DNA from: Thiosocius sp963719025
GTDB taxonomy: Bacteria > Pseudomonadota > Gammaproteobacteria > Chromatiales > Chromatiaceae
Direction of reading: 5' to 3'
Assembly: GCA_963719025.1 (NCBI GenBank)
Contig: CAVRBK010000047.1
Span: 9,522 to 73,521, forward strand
DNA: 64,000 nucleotides
Shown: positions 10,358 through 20,396 of the stretch, piece by piece
Position numbering within the stretch: the stretch's first letter is position 1
Layout of the letters: the number at the start of each line of letters is the position of its first letter
The notes under the pieces: generated by a model
Seen by the model: the letters and a program-made list of their open reading frames with translations, nothing else
Database searches by the model: none
Told to the model about the DNA's origin: nothing
Position numbers and translations under genes: made by a program

Positions 10358-10385
10358 TGATAATGGTTTAAATATTGCATGATAT
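10358..10385 (+). promoter_or_regulatory. Possible sigma-70-like promoter
   Basis: A markedly AT-rich patch (about 10325-10400) in otherwise GC-rich DNA holds TTGATA at 10358 and TGATAT at 10380, 16 bases apart, about 95 bases before the surface-protein gene. This is only a pattern match. Confidence 0.35.
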
Positions 10386-10480
10386 TTCAATATTTTAGCG
10401 ATAAGAAATGGATTCGTGGCAACTGGAAGAACGTCGTGCACACCTCGACGGATCCCGATAGCCGCGGAGTGGCAAGCATC

Positions 10481-11366
10481 ATGGGGGCAGTTATGTACGA
10501 AGGGCAGGATCTGAACAAAAAGCTGGATCAGTACGCGGTCACGGCGAAGGGATCGACCGCAGGCACGCGTTCGATCGGTGAGATCGCCGGCTTTGCGGCA
10601 GCGGCGGGTGCCTCGCTGGCAATGGCCGGGGCGGCAGATGCGAGTATCGTCTATAGCGGTACGGTGGCGGACGACTCAAGGACGTTCACGGTAGTACCGA
10701 ACAGCTTTAGCAATTCAGCTTTGTCGTTCGATCTCGACGGCGACAGTAGCGCGGATGTGAAGATTGAGGGTGCTTTTTTTTCCTCATTCGCTGGATCGAC
10801 ACTCAATGGAAGTTTCTCTTACGGGAGTTTCAGCGGCGACGGCAAAATTGGAGGCGTTGAATGGTGCGGCGCTGCTGAATCTTGCCAATGCCTCTGCTGC
10901 TGCGGCACCGGGGTCGTTCGATGCTTCAAAACTGAGCGGCGGGGAGACCATCGACCCTGCGCAGTTCTTCAATGCGAATTCCGCCGGCTGGTCGAATAGG
11001 CGTATCAGTCTCCTCCGCCAACTACTTCGCGCCCTGCAGACTTACAACGGGAACTTCAAACCGACCGCCGAAGGCCTGGTTGGCATCAAGCTGGGAAGTG
11101 GAAACGTCGGTTGGATCAGGCTCGAATTGACCGATATCGCCTTCGACGCTTCGCAGTTGCCCAGCACCGCGGATTACACGTTTGCGGGCACCGTCAGGAT
11201 CGTCGACTGGGCGTTCGAGAGCTGTGGAACGAGCATCGTTGCCGGTGCGACCTCTGGGGGCGATGCCTGTGCGGCGGTGCCGGTGACATCGCCGCTTGCG
11301 CTGTTGGCTGCCGGTGCGCTGGGCGTCGGCGCGTTTCGTCGACGCAAAGGCCAGAAAGCGGCCTGA
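10481..11366 (+). CDS. PEP-CTERM-like secreted surface protein (frame broken here)
   Basis: Two overlapping frames (to 10999 and from about 10850) join into one protein of about 290 residues. The start at ATG 10481 follows GGAGTGG; the ATG at 10493 is possible. The N-terminal region has an Ala-rich exported segment (IAGFAAAAGASLAMAGAADA). The middle is Gly, Ser and Asp rich with a calcium-like FDLDGDSSADVKI. The end is PVTSPLALLAAGALGVGAF followed by Arg-Arg-Arg-Lys: a short motif, a hydrophobic helix and a basic cluster, the layout of a PEP-CTERM sorting tail, but with PVTSP in place of Pro-Glu-Pro. Such tails direct proteins to an exosortase. A second frame problem lies near 10995. Function beyond surface or matrix protein is unknown. 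Confidence 0.7.
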
Positions 11367-11561
11367 CCTTTTCCGCGGCGCTGAACAAACAGCGCACCGG
11401 CTGCCAGAAAGCACGCAGCCGGCGCGCCGCCGTACTGTCGGTCCCGTGGTCCTCTGTGGCATCGCTTGATGCGTGATATCGCTGCCTGCCTTCCGCTGCG
11501 ATCCGCTACACCGCTATCCTTACTCTGACGACAACTCAATTCTGCGGACGGTGCATTCAGC

Positions 11562-13793
11562 ATGCAAGACCCATCCGGGCGCAATGACCCGCAAAAAAAG
11601 GTACTGGTGATCGGCTGGGATGCGGCCGACTGGAAGGTGATCAATCCGCTGATCGATCAGGGCAAGATGCCGCACACGGCGGCGCTGGTCGAGCGCGGGG
11701 TGATGGGCGACCTGGCGACTCTGCACCCGGTGCTGTCGCCGATGCTGTGGACCACGCATCGCCACCGGCAAGCGGCCCTACAAGCACGGCATCCTCGGCT
11801 TCACCGAGCCGACCCCGGACGGCGGCTCGGTGCAGCCGGTCTCGCAGCTGTCGCGCAAGACCAAGGCGATCTGGAACATCCTCAACCAGCAGGGCCTGCG
11901 CAGCCACGTGATCGGCTGGTGGCCGAGCCACCCGGTCGAGCCGATCAACGGGGTGATGGTCTCCAATCACTTCCACACCGCGGTCGGGCCGCCCGAGGAG
12001 CCCTGGCCGCTCGCACCCGGCATGGTGCACCCGAAGCGGGTCGAGGAGACGCTGGCGGAGCTGCGGCTCAATCCCAACGAACTGATCGCCGAGCAGGTCC
12101 TGCCGTTTGTGCCCGAGGGCCGCCGAGATCGACCAGGACAAGGATCGGCGCCTGGCCTCGGTGATGAAGATCCTGGCCGAGTGCACCACGGTGCATGCCG
12201 CGGCGACCTGGGCGCATGCAGAACGAGCCCTGGGACTTCATGGGGGTCTACTACGACGCCATCGACCACTTCTGCCACGGTTTCATGAAATACCACCCGC
12301 CGCGCCGCCCGCATATCCCGGAGCGCGACTACGAGCTCTATCAGCGGCGTGGTCGAGGCCGCTTACCGCTTCCACGACATGATGCTCGGCGCGATGCTGG
12401 CGATGGTCCCCGAGGACACCACGGTCATCATCTGTTCCGACCACGGCTTCCATCCCGATCATCTGCGCCCGGTGCGGCTGCCCAAGGAGCCCGCCGCGCC
12501 AGCGATCGAGCACCGCGATCTCGGCGTGTTCATCATGGCCGGTCCCGGCATCAAAAAGGACGCGTTGATCCATGGCGCGAACATGCTCGACATCACGCCG
12601 ACCATCCTGACGCTCTACGGCCTGCCGGTCGGTGAGGACATGGACGGCAAGCCGCTTGCTCGACGCCTTCGAGGAGCCGCCCGACGATCGAGTCGATCCC
12701 GAGCTGGGACGAGGTGCCGGGCGACGATGCCCGGCTGAGCGAGCGAGCAGCAGTACGATCCGATCGCCGCCAAGGAGGCGATGGATCAGCTGGTCGCACT
12801 GGGCTACGTCGAGGCCCCGGGGGAAGACCGCGAGCAGGTCGATCCGCAACACGGTGCGCGAGATGCGCTACAACCTGGCGCGTGCCTACATGGACGGTGG
12901 TTTCTATGCCCAGGGCGAGGAGATTCTGGAAGAGCTCTACGACGCCGAGCCGGACCAGTACCGCTTCGGCGTGCACCTGGCCATCTGTTACCGGACCGCA
13001 CGCAAGGTGCCGCAATTGCGTGCCCTGGTGGAGCGCATGACCCGCGACCGCCAGGCCGCGGCCGCCCAGGCCGGCGAAGACCTGCAAGGCCTTTGTCGAA
13101 CGGCGTCGAAGCGCGCCAGGAGGCGGCGGGACAGCTCACCGCCGAGGGCGAGATCGACCCCGCGGAACTGACCGAGGAAGAGGCGCGGGAATACGACGAC
13201 CTGCGCCTGACCGCCCGCTTCAGCACCTTCGACCTGGACTACCTGATGGGCTGGGTGCTGATGGCCGAGGGCGAGCCCGAACAGGCCCTGAAGCACCTGC
13301 AACGCGCCGGTCAGGCCCAGCCGCGCAGGCCCGGGCCTGCATGTGCAGATCGGCGAGGCGCTTGGGCGCCTTGCGCCAGTGGCCCGAGGCGGAGCAGGCC
13401 TTCCGTCGGGCACTGGCGATCGATCCACGCGACCCGCATGCGCTGCTCGGTGTGGCCAAGGCCTGCCTGCGCCAGAAGCGGGTGGAAGAAGGGGTGGCCG
13501 CGGCACTCGAGTCGATCGGCTGTCTGTACCAGAACCCGATGGCGCACTACATCCTCGGGCTGGGTCTGTTCCGCATGAAGGAATACCGGCGCGCGGCGCA
13601 GGCAGTCCGTGTCGCGGTCTCGCTGAATCCGAACTTCGAACGCGCCCACCGTTTCATGGCCCGTTATGCGCGGCGGGTGGAGCGGGACATCGAGAAGTCG
13701 CTCGAGCATCTGGCCGTGGTGCGCCACATCCGAGCCGAGCGGCGCGCGAAGCGCGGTCAGCGCGCCGAAGAGGGGCTGTCCGGTTGGCATTGA
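11562..13793 (+). CDS. Alkaline-phosphatase-superfamily phosphodiesterase with TPR repeats (frame broken here)
   Basis: One protein of about 735 residues, cut by some dozen single-base insertions (for example near 11756, 12118, 12345, 12656, 12838, 13091 and 13364). The first 370 residues are a type I phosphodiesterase/nucleotide pyrophosphatase domain: VLVIGWDAADWKVI with the first metal Asp, SPMLWTT with the likely nucleophile Thr, GVYYDAIDH and CSDHGFHPDH with metal ligands, and DITPTILTLYGLPVG. The rest is helical repeats (YNLARAYMDGGFYAQGEEIL; RQWPEAEQAFRRALAIDP; HYILGLGLFRMKEYRRAAQA) of the TPR type. Proteins like this act on phosphate or sulfate esters of polymers or lipids. The gene after it is a sulfotransferase, overlapping its stop. 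The substrate is unknown. Confidence 0.8.
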
Positions 13794-14466
13794 CCGGCTG
13801 GCGCCCGAGTATCGATCAGGAAGGGCGACAGCTCCCTTACGACGCCTCACCGGCGCCGCTGGTCGACAAGAGCATGCGGTGCCCGACGATCCTGCCGAGT
13901 GCGTCACCGTGGTGGCCGGGCTGCCGCGCTCCGGCACCTCGATGATGATGCAGATGCTGGCCGCCGGCTCATTGCCGGTGCTCACCGATGGCAAGCGCTC
14001 GGCCGACGCCGACAATCCGCGCGGTTATTTCGAGCTGGAGGATGCCACCCGCCTGCGCAAGGACAGGGACTGGCTGCGGGCGGCCAAGGGGCATGCGGTG
14101 AAGATCGTCGCCCAGCTGCTGCCGTTTCTGGCGGCCGATCTGCCGTACCGGGTGGTGTTCATGGATCGCGACCTGCGATGAAGTCCTGAGTTCTCAGCAG
14201 GTGATGCTGGAAAACCTCGGGCGTGAACGGCCGAAGCTGAGCGACGAGCAGTTGCAGGCGGCCTTTCGGCAGCAGCTCCAGCAGGTTCGCGCTCTGGCTG
14301 GCCAGGCAGCCGAACATCAAGACGCTGTTCGTCTCCCACCGGGAGGCCCTCGATGCCCCGTTGAAGGTGGCAGAGGAGGTCAACGTCTTCCTGGGCTGGC
14401 GGGCTGGACACGCAGGCTATGGCGAGTGTCGTGGAGCCGGCGCTGTACAGGCAGCGCGCGACATGA
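13790..14466 (+). CDS. Sulfotransferase-family protein (frame broken here)
   Basis: About 225 residues once several frame breaks are bridged (near 13870, 14175, 14290 and 14395). The PAPS-binding loop reads VVAGLPRSGTSMMMQMLAAG, the hallmark of sulfotransferases. Later come PYRVVFMDRDL, matching the strand with the RxxxxxxxS-type 3'-phosphate site, and KTLFVSHREALDAPLKVAEE, the usual family end. The probable start is the TTG at 13790, which overlaps the stop of the phosphodiesterase gene with GAGGGG before it; this start is uncertain because the frame is disturbed. It would transfer sulfate from PAPS to a sugar, lipid or peptide. With its neighbour it suggests addition and removal of sulfate or phosphate on a cell-surface molecule. 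Confidence 0.75.
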
Positions 14467-14788
14467 GCTGCGTGTTGGCGGTCGTAGGCGCCATGCTGGC
14501 ACGTCGGACGATGAAGCGTCGGGGCGAATCTCTAGATGCGGGTTGAGCCGATTATTGCCTGCGCGGGTTCGGTCGTGAGCCCTCGGGCGCGGCTGGCACT
14601 GAGTTCCCATAACATGCTAGCTTCGGCCAGATGTGGCCGAAATGACACCCCGGAAGCCTTGTACGGACAAACAGCGGGGGGCGCGCTCCGGTTAGAGGAA
14701 TCCCCTTTCGAACGGCACGAATTGCACTGGGTCAGAGCCTTGGGCAGGTATCGTTTTTCCGCGTCGCGGGGTTTTCAGGGACAAAAGA
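14467..14788. other. Intergenic region with a strong hairpin at 14622-14641
   Basis: No gene is supported in these 322 bases. TTCGGCCA-GATG-TGGCCGAA at 14622-14641 is a perfect 8-bp stem with a 4-base loop. There is no T-run, so it is more likely an RNA structure or protein site ahead of the FecR-TPR-barrel gene than a terminator. Confidence 0.45.
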
Positions 14789-17700
14789 ATGGAAGACCGG
14801 AACGGGGAGACTTTCCGATGCTGCGACGTGGACCGTATTCATATGGCAGGGCTGTATTGCCACCATCCTTCTTTTCGTTTATGGCTACGCACTGGCCGAT
14901 TGCCAGACAGCCGTCGGCGAGTTCGTCTCGGTCACCGGTGCGGTTGATGTGCAGACGAGCGGCGCCGCAGCCTGGCTGGCCGGCCAGGCTCGATACCCGG
15001 CTTTGCGAGGGCGACACCATCCGCGTCGGTCGACGCAGCCGCGCGGCCGTGACCCTGATCAACGATGCGGTGCTGCGGATCGATCAGAACACCACGATGC
15101 GCCTGATCGACATCACCCCGGAGGAGGAAGAGAGCTCGCTGCTCGATCTGTTCAGCGGCGCCTTCCAGTCGTTCAGCCGCAAGCCGAAGTATCTCAAGGT
15201 CAACACGCCATATCTGAACGGTTCGGTCGAGGGGACGGAGTTCGTCGTCCGCGTGTTGGACGACGCGGCCGTCATCACGGTGTTCGAGGGCGTGGTGCTC
15301 GCCGCCAACGAGCAGGGCCAGGTCGCGGTGAACGCGGGTGAATCGGCCCGCGCCGCGAAGGGGCAGGCGCCGCAGCGACGGACTCTGGTCAAGCCACGTG
15401 ACAGGTGCAGTGGGCACTGTTCTACCCGCCGATCCTTTCCGCCCGGCCTGATGCAGCGGGTTCACCGGCGCTCGCACGAAGCGGCGAATTGTGCCGCCAA
15501 CGGCAACACTCGCCTGCGCCTTTGCCGCGCTCGACGAGGTGCCCGCAGGTGCGCGGGATGCGCGGTTCTTCGTCGCGCGGGCGGCCACACTGTTGTCGGT
15601 CGGTCGAGTCGATGCCGCGCGTAGCGATATAGATGAGGCAATCAAGCGGGATGCCGCGGCCGGGCAGGGCTATGCCCTGCGCGCGGTGATCGCGGTCGCA
15701 TTGAACAATAACGCGGCGGCACTGGCCGACGGCCGTCGGGCGGTCGAACTGAGCCCGGATTCGGTGGCCGCAAAGATCGCGTTGTCATATGCGCTGCAGG
15801 CCGGCCTGCAGCTCGAAGAGGCACGCGACACGCTGCTTCAGGCGGTAGCAGAGCAGCCAGGCGATGCATTGGCCTGGGCCCGGCTGGCCGAGCTGCACCT
15901 GTCGCTGGGCGACCGCAAGGCCTCGAATGCCGCTGCACAGCGTGCGGTGGCGCTACAACCGGGCCTGAGCCGAACCCAGAACGTGCTCGGTTTTGCCGCG
16001 CTGTCCGAAATTCGCGTTGAAGCGGCGCGCGATGCCTTCGAGCAGGCAATCGCGTCGGATTCGGCCGACCCGCTGCCTCGTCTGGGTCTGGGTCTGGCGA
16101 AGATACGCAGTGGGCAGTTGGAGGAGGGACGTCGCGATGTGGAGGCGGCGGTCGCCCTGGATTCGAACAACGCACTTTTGCGAGCCTATCTCGGCAAGGC
16201 CTATTTCGAAGAGCGCCGCGGTCCGCTCGATGCCCAACAACTGCGTATCGCGAACGAGCTCGACCCGCTCGACCCGACGGCCTTCCTGTATGACGGAATC
16301 CGTCTCCAGACCGAGAACCGGCCGGTTGAGGCATTGGGCCAACTCGAGGAGTCGATCAAGCTGAACGACAATCGTGCGGTGTACCGCAGCCGCCTGTTGC
16401 TCGATCAGGATCGTGCAGCGCGCAGTGCCAGTCAGGCACGGGTGTTCAATGACCTCGGATTCAGCGGTTCAGGCCGGAACGCTGCGACCCGCTCCCTGAC
16501 GCTGGACCCATCCAGCGCTTCTGCGCACCGCTTTCTGTCCGATAGCTACAGCCAGGTGCGCCGACGCGAAATCTCACGTGTCAGTGAGCTGCTACAGGCA
16601 CAGATGCTGCAGGATGTGAATATCAGTCCGGTGCAGCCCAGTACCAGTGAGACCACGCTGAATACGGTGACGGGCAGCGGTCCGTCCAGTGTGGGTTTCA
16701 ATGAATTCACCCCGCTGTTCGAACGCAATGCGGTGCAGCTCAACCTGGCGGGGGTTTTAGGCAGCAACGACACCCGAAGCGGCGAAGCGGTGGTTTCGGC
16801 GGTATACGACCGGGTCTCGATCAGTGCGGGAGCCTACGACTATGAGAGCGACGGCTGGCGCGACAACAACGGACTTGAACAGGACATCTACAACCTGTTT
16901 GCGCAGGCGGCACTGACGCCCGACCTCAACCTGCAGTTCGAGTTGCGACACCGGGAATCGACCGAGGGAGACCTGGCGTTCAACTTCGATCCGGATAATT
17001 TTCTCACCAACCAGACCTATGAGCGCCAGCTGGATACTACGCGTGTAGGACTGCGTTATTCGCCGGCACCTTCGTCCGATATTCTGGTTTCGCACATCTA
17101 CAGCAAGCGTGAAGACATCCAGAAGGATGCCGATTTCCCAACCTTTGACTTCCAGGGCAAGGGGGAAGCCGAGGGGTATCAGACAGAGGCGCAGTTCATC
17201 TATAAGCAAGACGCGGTGAATGTGATCGCCGGGATTGCGTACAGCGACATCGACTTGACCCAGGAGACGTCCGGTTATTTCTGCCTGCCACCGTTTGCTC
17301 CTTTTTGTCCACCCTCGCTGCCGTTTTTTCCGCCGCTTGTGGATTTCGCCGAATCGTTGACCGGCAACATCGAACACCCGCACGGCTACGTCTACGCGAA
17401 CATCAGCCTTTCAGAAGGACTGGTCGCCACCCTGGGCGCCTCCTATGACAGCTATGAACAGAGGTTGGGCCCTGTGCGGCCGCTGGAAAAGGACAGTTTC
17501 AACCCGAAAGTAGGTCTGCAGTGGGCGGTGAATGATGCGTTGACGCTGCGCGCGGCTGGGTTCCGGGTGTTGAAGCCGGCGCTGCTGGCCAATCGCACGT
17601 TGGAACCGACCCAGGTTGCCGGGTTCAATCAGTTTTTCGACGACGTCAATGGCACGGTGTCGACGCGTCTCGGCGCCGGGTTCGACTGGATGCCGGTCTC

Positions 17701-18241
17701 GAACCTGACGATAGGGGGCGAGGCGACGATGAGGGAACTGGAAGAACCGATCCGGGACTCGGTGGATGGGTTCTACTATGAGGATCGGGACGAACGCACG
17801 CATCGCCTTTATGCCTATTGGACGCCGACCAGTGACATGGCGGTTACTGGTGAGGTCGTCTACGACCGTTACCGCAGTGATCAGCGGATTCCGTCGGACC
17901 TGCCCCAGAGGGTGAGGACCGTGAGCGTGCCTGTTGCACTGCGCTATTTTATGCCTGGCGGTTTTTACGCCGGGCTCGGTGGCACCTACGTCGATCAGGA
18001 GGTGCAACGCCCATCCTCCTCGACCCTGGCCAGCGGTAGTGACGATTTCTTCCTGGTCGATTTCGCGATGGGTTATCGTTTGCCGAATCGTCGGGGTGTG
18101 ATCAGCCTGGAGGTCAAGAACGCGTTCGATCAGTCGTTCAATTTCCAGGATGACAGCTATCGGGGTGTTGCCGATGAGCCGTCGACTGGACCCTATTTTC
18201 CGGAACGCACCATCCTTGGCCAGGTCATCGTGAATTTCTGA
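14789..18241 (+). CDS. FecR-TPR-outer-membrane beta-barrel fusion (frame broken in N-terminal third)
   Basis: A single protein of about 1150 residues, read from ATG 14789 by bridging breaks near 14817, 14995 and 15400-15480; from 15491 to 18241 the frame is intact. Order: a signal anchor (IATILLFVYGYALADC); a FecR-type domain (EGDTIRVGRRSRAAVTLIND to VNTPYLNGSVEGTEFVVRVL); about eight TPR units to roughly 16600 (DALAWARLAELHLSLGDRKA, QNVLGFAALSEIRVEAARDA); then a large barrel with alternating strands, such as DLNLQFELRHRESTEGDLAF, ending GQVIVNF with the C-terminal Phe expected for outer-membrane insertion. The FecR part normally sits in the periplasm in sigma-factor signalling; here it is joined to a barrel. 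I see no sigma factor beside it. It could be a secretion or polysaccharide port or a surface sensor. Confidence 0.8.
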
Positions 18242-18400
18242 ATGGACTGCAGGCCAGCCGACGGGAGAGTCGTGGGTTGATCGGGCATGATGGTTACAAG
18301 GGTTGGTAGCGCGGCGTTGCTATGAATCTGTTGGGCCCCGAAACCGCTGCCGATAAGCAAACGTTGGTTGGCACTGTCGGCCCGTTCCCTTGTAGCCCGC

Positions 18401-18427
18401 AAAAAAACGCCCACCGCGAGGTGGGCG
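18401..18427 (-). terminator. Rho-independent terminator
   Basis: On the minus strand CGCCCACC-TCGC-GGTGGGCG is followed by seven T. The 8-bp perfect stem and T-run make a textbook terminator, 33 bases after the stop of the secreted-protein gene at 18460. Confidence 0.9.
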
Positions 18428-18459
18428 TGTTCATTGGTGCGAACAACGGTCTGACCAGA

Positions 18460-19389
18460 TCAGTAGGCCCAGCAGGTCCGGATGCCGTTCAGTGTGCGGC
18501 AGAAGTAGGGGTCTCCGTTCCACTGATCGATGCGCGTGACCTGGCCGGGACCACCCGAGGAGGGATCGCGGCAGGCGTTCGGGTCGCCTTCGCCCGCTGA
18601 CGGATCGCATTGTGTCAGCGGCTCATCATCTGGCGTAACGACGCAGGTCTGCTCGTTTGGCATCGATGGAGGCTGCTGCACTGTGCCATCGTCGCTTCGC
18701 AGAACCTTGGGTTCGAATATCACTTTCTCGGTAGTGCCGGCGGCGTCGTCGAAGCTGGAGGCTGTCTCGCAGACGGGTATCGGCGGCGCTGCGCTCAACG
18801 CAGGATTCTCCGTTACCTCGTCAGGATCAGGGTAGCAGAATGTGACGTCGTATGGATTGATCTGGAAAAATCCATCGCCGTCGCTGAACAGCTTCAAATC
18901 GGTATCTTTGCCGACTCCCACCGGCCCGTAGAAGTAGGTATAGGCACGCGCTCGATCTGGTCGCTCGCTTTCGTAACCGAACTGGCATTGCGACACGATC
19001 ACCGAGCTGATCGAGTTTGGGACTATCACCTCTTGGCCGGGTGCTGAAACGGGCACCAGAGACCAACTGACGGTACCGTTCTGATCAATCTGGCAAATGA
19101 TTCCCTCTGCGGATGGGTAAACTGATTGATCGCTCAGCGGGGAGCAGTAGCGGACGGTGTCTTCTGCGAAAGCCGAGAAGTTCACGCTCACCAATCCAGC
19201 GCTGCAGTTTGCCGCCTCTACACCGCCGACCTCCCCACAAAGGAAGGATTGGTCTTCGGCATAGACGTCTACCGCGACAGAGTTCTCGCTCGGTGGGTTG
19301 GGGTAAATTTGGCCGAATACCGAGGAGGAAACCAACAGGCCGGCCATGGCGAGGCCGAGTGTCGTGTAGGTCGTTTTGAAAGTGTTCAT
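18460..19389 (-). CDS. Secreted protein with C-terminal DPYFCRT motif, paralogue A
   Basis: About 309 residues from the ATG at 19389, which has GGAGA before it; the frame extends upstream but the signal peptide (LGLAMAGLLVSSSVFG) begins at this start. The mature protein has many Cys (about a dozen), suggesting disulfides in the periplasm or outside. It ends GDPYFCRTLNGIRTCWAY, almost the same as the end of the next gene upstream (paralogue B); the rest is only loosely similar, with Cys-rich acidic stretches before the tail in both. I know no family for this tail. It forms an operon-like pair with paralogue B, 113 bases apart, and a terminator follows. Function unknown. Confidence 0.7.
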   Translation of the reverse strand: MNTFKTTYTTLGLAMAGLLVSSSVFGQIYPNPPSENSVAVDVYAEDQSFLCGEVGGVEAANCSAGLVSVNFSAFAEDTVRYCSPLSDQSVYPSAEGIICQIDQNGTVSWSLVPVSAPGQEVIVPNSISSVIVSQCQFGYESERPDRARAYTYFYGPVGVGKDTDLKLFSDGDGFFQINPYDVTFCYPDPDEVTENPALSAAPPIPVCETASSFDDAAGTTEKVIFEPKVLRSDDGTVQQPPSMPNEQTCVVTPDDEPLTQCDPSAGEGDPNACRDPSSGGPGQVTRIDQWNGDPYFCRTLNGIRTCWAY

Positions 19390-19502
19390 CTGATTTCTCC
19401 GGAGATCTGAACCGCCTGGAATGCCTGCGACGGAGCCGGCAGCAGCCAAGTCAGCAGCTGTTGTACCGGGCGTGGTCTGGTTGTTTGATGTCTTCCCTTT
19501 CA

Positions 19503-20396
19503 TCAGTACTTCCAGCAGGTTCTTACGCCGTTGATCGTCCGGCAGAAATAGGGGTCATTGCTCAGTTCGCCGATCTCTTCGACCTTGGTTCCTGGCGATG
19601 GCGTCGCGGTGCAGGCCCCGCCAGCCTCGGTTGGGGTAGTGGTGGTCCCGCCGGGATCCGTATCCGCAGCACTCAAGGAGTCATCGCACTGGTACAGGAA
19701 ATCGAGATCGCGGACCGCTGCATCACCGCCGGTGCAGAAGCAGGTGCGTGCGTCCAACGCGGTCTCGAAGGCGAGAGGCCCTGCGCCGTCCTCCAAGGAT
19801 TTGACGTCGATCAGTAGGATCTTCTGGCTGTCCTGATCAAGCCCAGTGGCACTGGAGTCAGGGCAGACGTCAGCAAATGCCGGCGTGCCTTCAGAGCCGC
19901 AGCGAGGGACTTTCAGATTCAAGGCCAGCCCGCCTAAGGCCGGTGTGCCGTCGGTATCCTCGGCGTTTGAACAGAGCGCGAATTCGACGATGGGTAACGG
20001 TTGCCCTAAATCGTTGAGCACCATGATGTTGTTGTCATTGCTTGCGTTCGCGTAGAGGTGGACCGCCACTCTTCTGTTTGCGGCCTTGACGATGGCAAAG
20101 TCGACTGGCGGTTCGGCCTGCGAAAATCCAAGGATCTTTTTGTCGGGCGATAGCGTGTAATCTGCGCGAGCACTTGGCGTGACCAGCGCACCACCCGGAG
20201 ATACCGGTTGAGGCTTCCTCAGCTGGGTTCCACCAACCGTATACCTCTGGCAAGCTGCATTCGCGGCTATGTCGGGTACGACGGCGAGAGATCGGTCGCT
20301 ATGGGTCGTTGGATACTGAGCCAGCGCGATCGCTGACCCGAGCAATGCGCCCAATAAGACCAGTCCGGCCAATGGGCGGTTGATTATCAGTTTCAT
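19503..20396 (-). CDS. Secreted protein with C-terminal DPYFCRT motif, paralogue B
   Basis: 297 residues beginning MKLIINRPLAGLVLLGALL, a clear signal peptide that ends near ALAQYPTT. The middle holds VDFAIVKAANRRVAVHLYAN and NIMVLNDLGQPLPIVEFALC, beta-rich in look. A Thr-rich linker (PGGTTTTPTEAGG) leads to the C-terminus NDPYFCRTINGVRTCWKY. Fourteen of the last 18 residues match paralogue A. It is the first gene of the pair. I cannot name a family; a binding or matrix protein whose tail is a folding or sorting unit would fit. Confidence 0.7.
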   Translation of the reverse strand: MKLIINRPLAGLVLLGALLGSAIALAQYPTTHSDRSLAVVPDIAANAACQRYTVGGTQLRKPQPVSPGGALVTPSARADYTLSPDKKILGFSQAEPPVDFAIVKAANRRVAVHLYANASNDNNIMVLNDLGQPLPIVEFALCSNAEDTDGTPALGGLALNLKVPRCGSEGTPAFADVCPDSSATGLDQDSQKILLIDVKSLEDGAGPLAFETALDARTCFCTGGDAAVRDLDFLYQCDDSLSAADTDPGGTTTTPTEAGGACTATPSPGTKVEEIGELSNDPYFCRTINGVRTCWKY

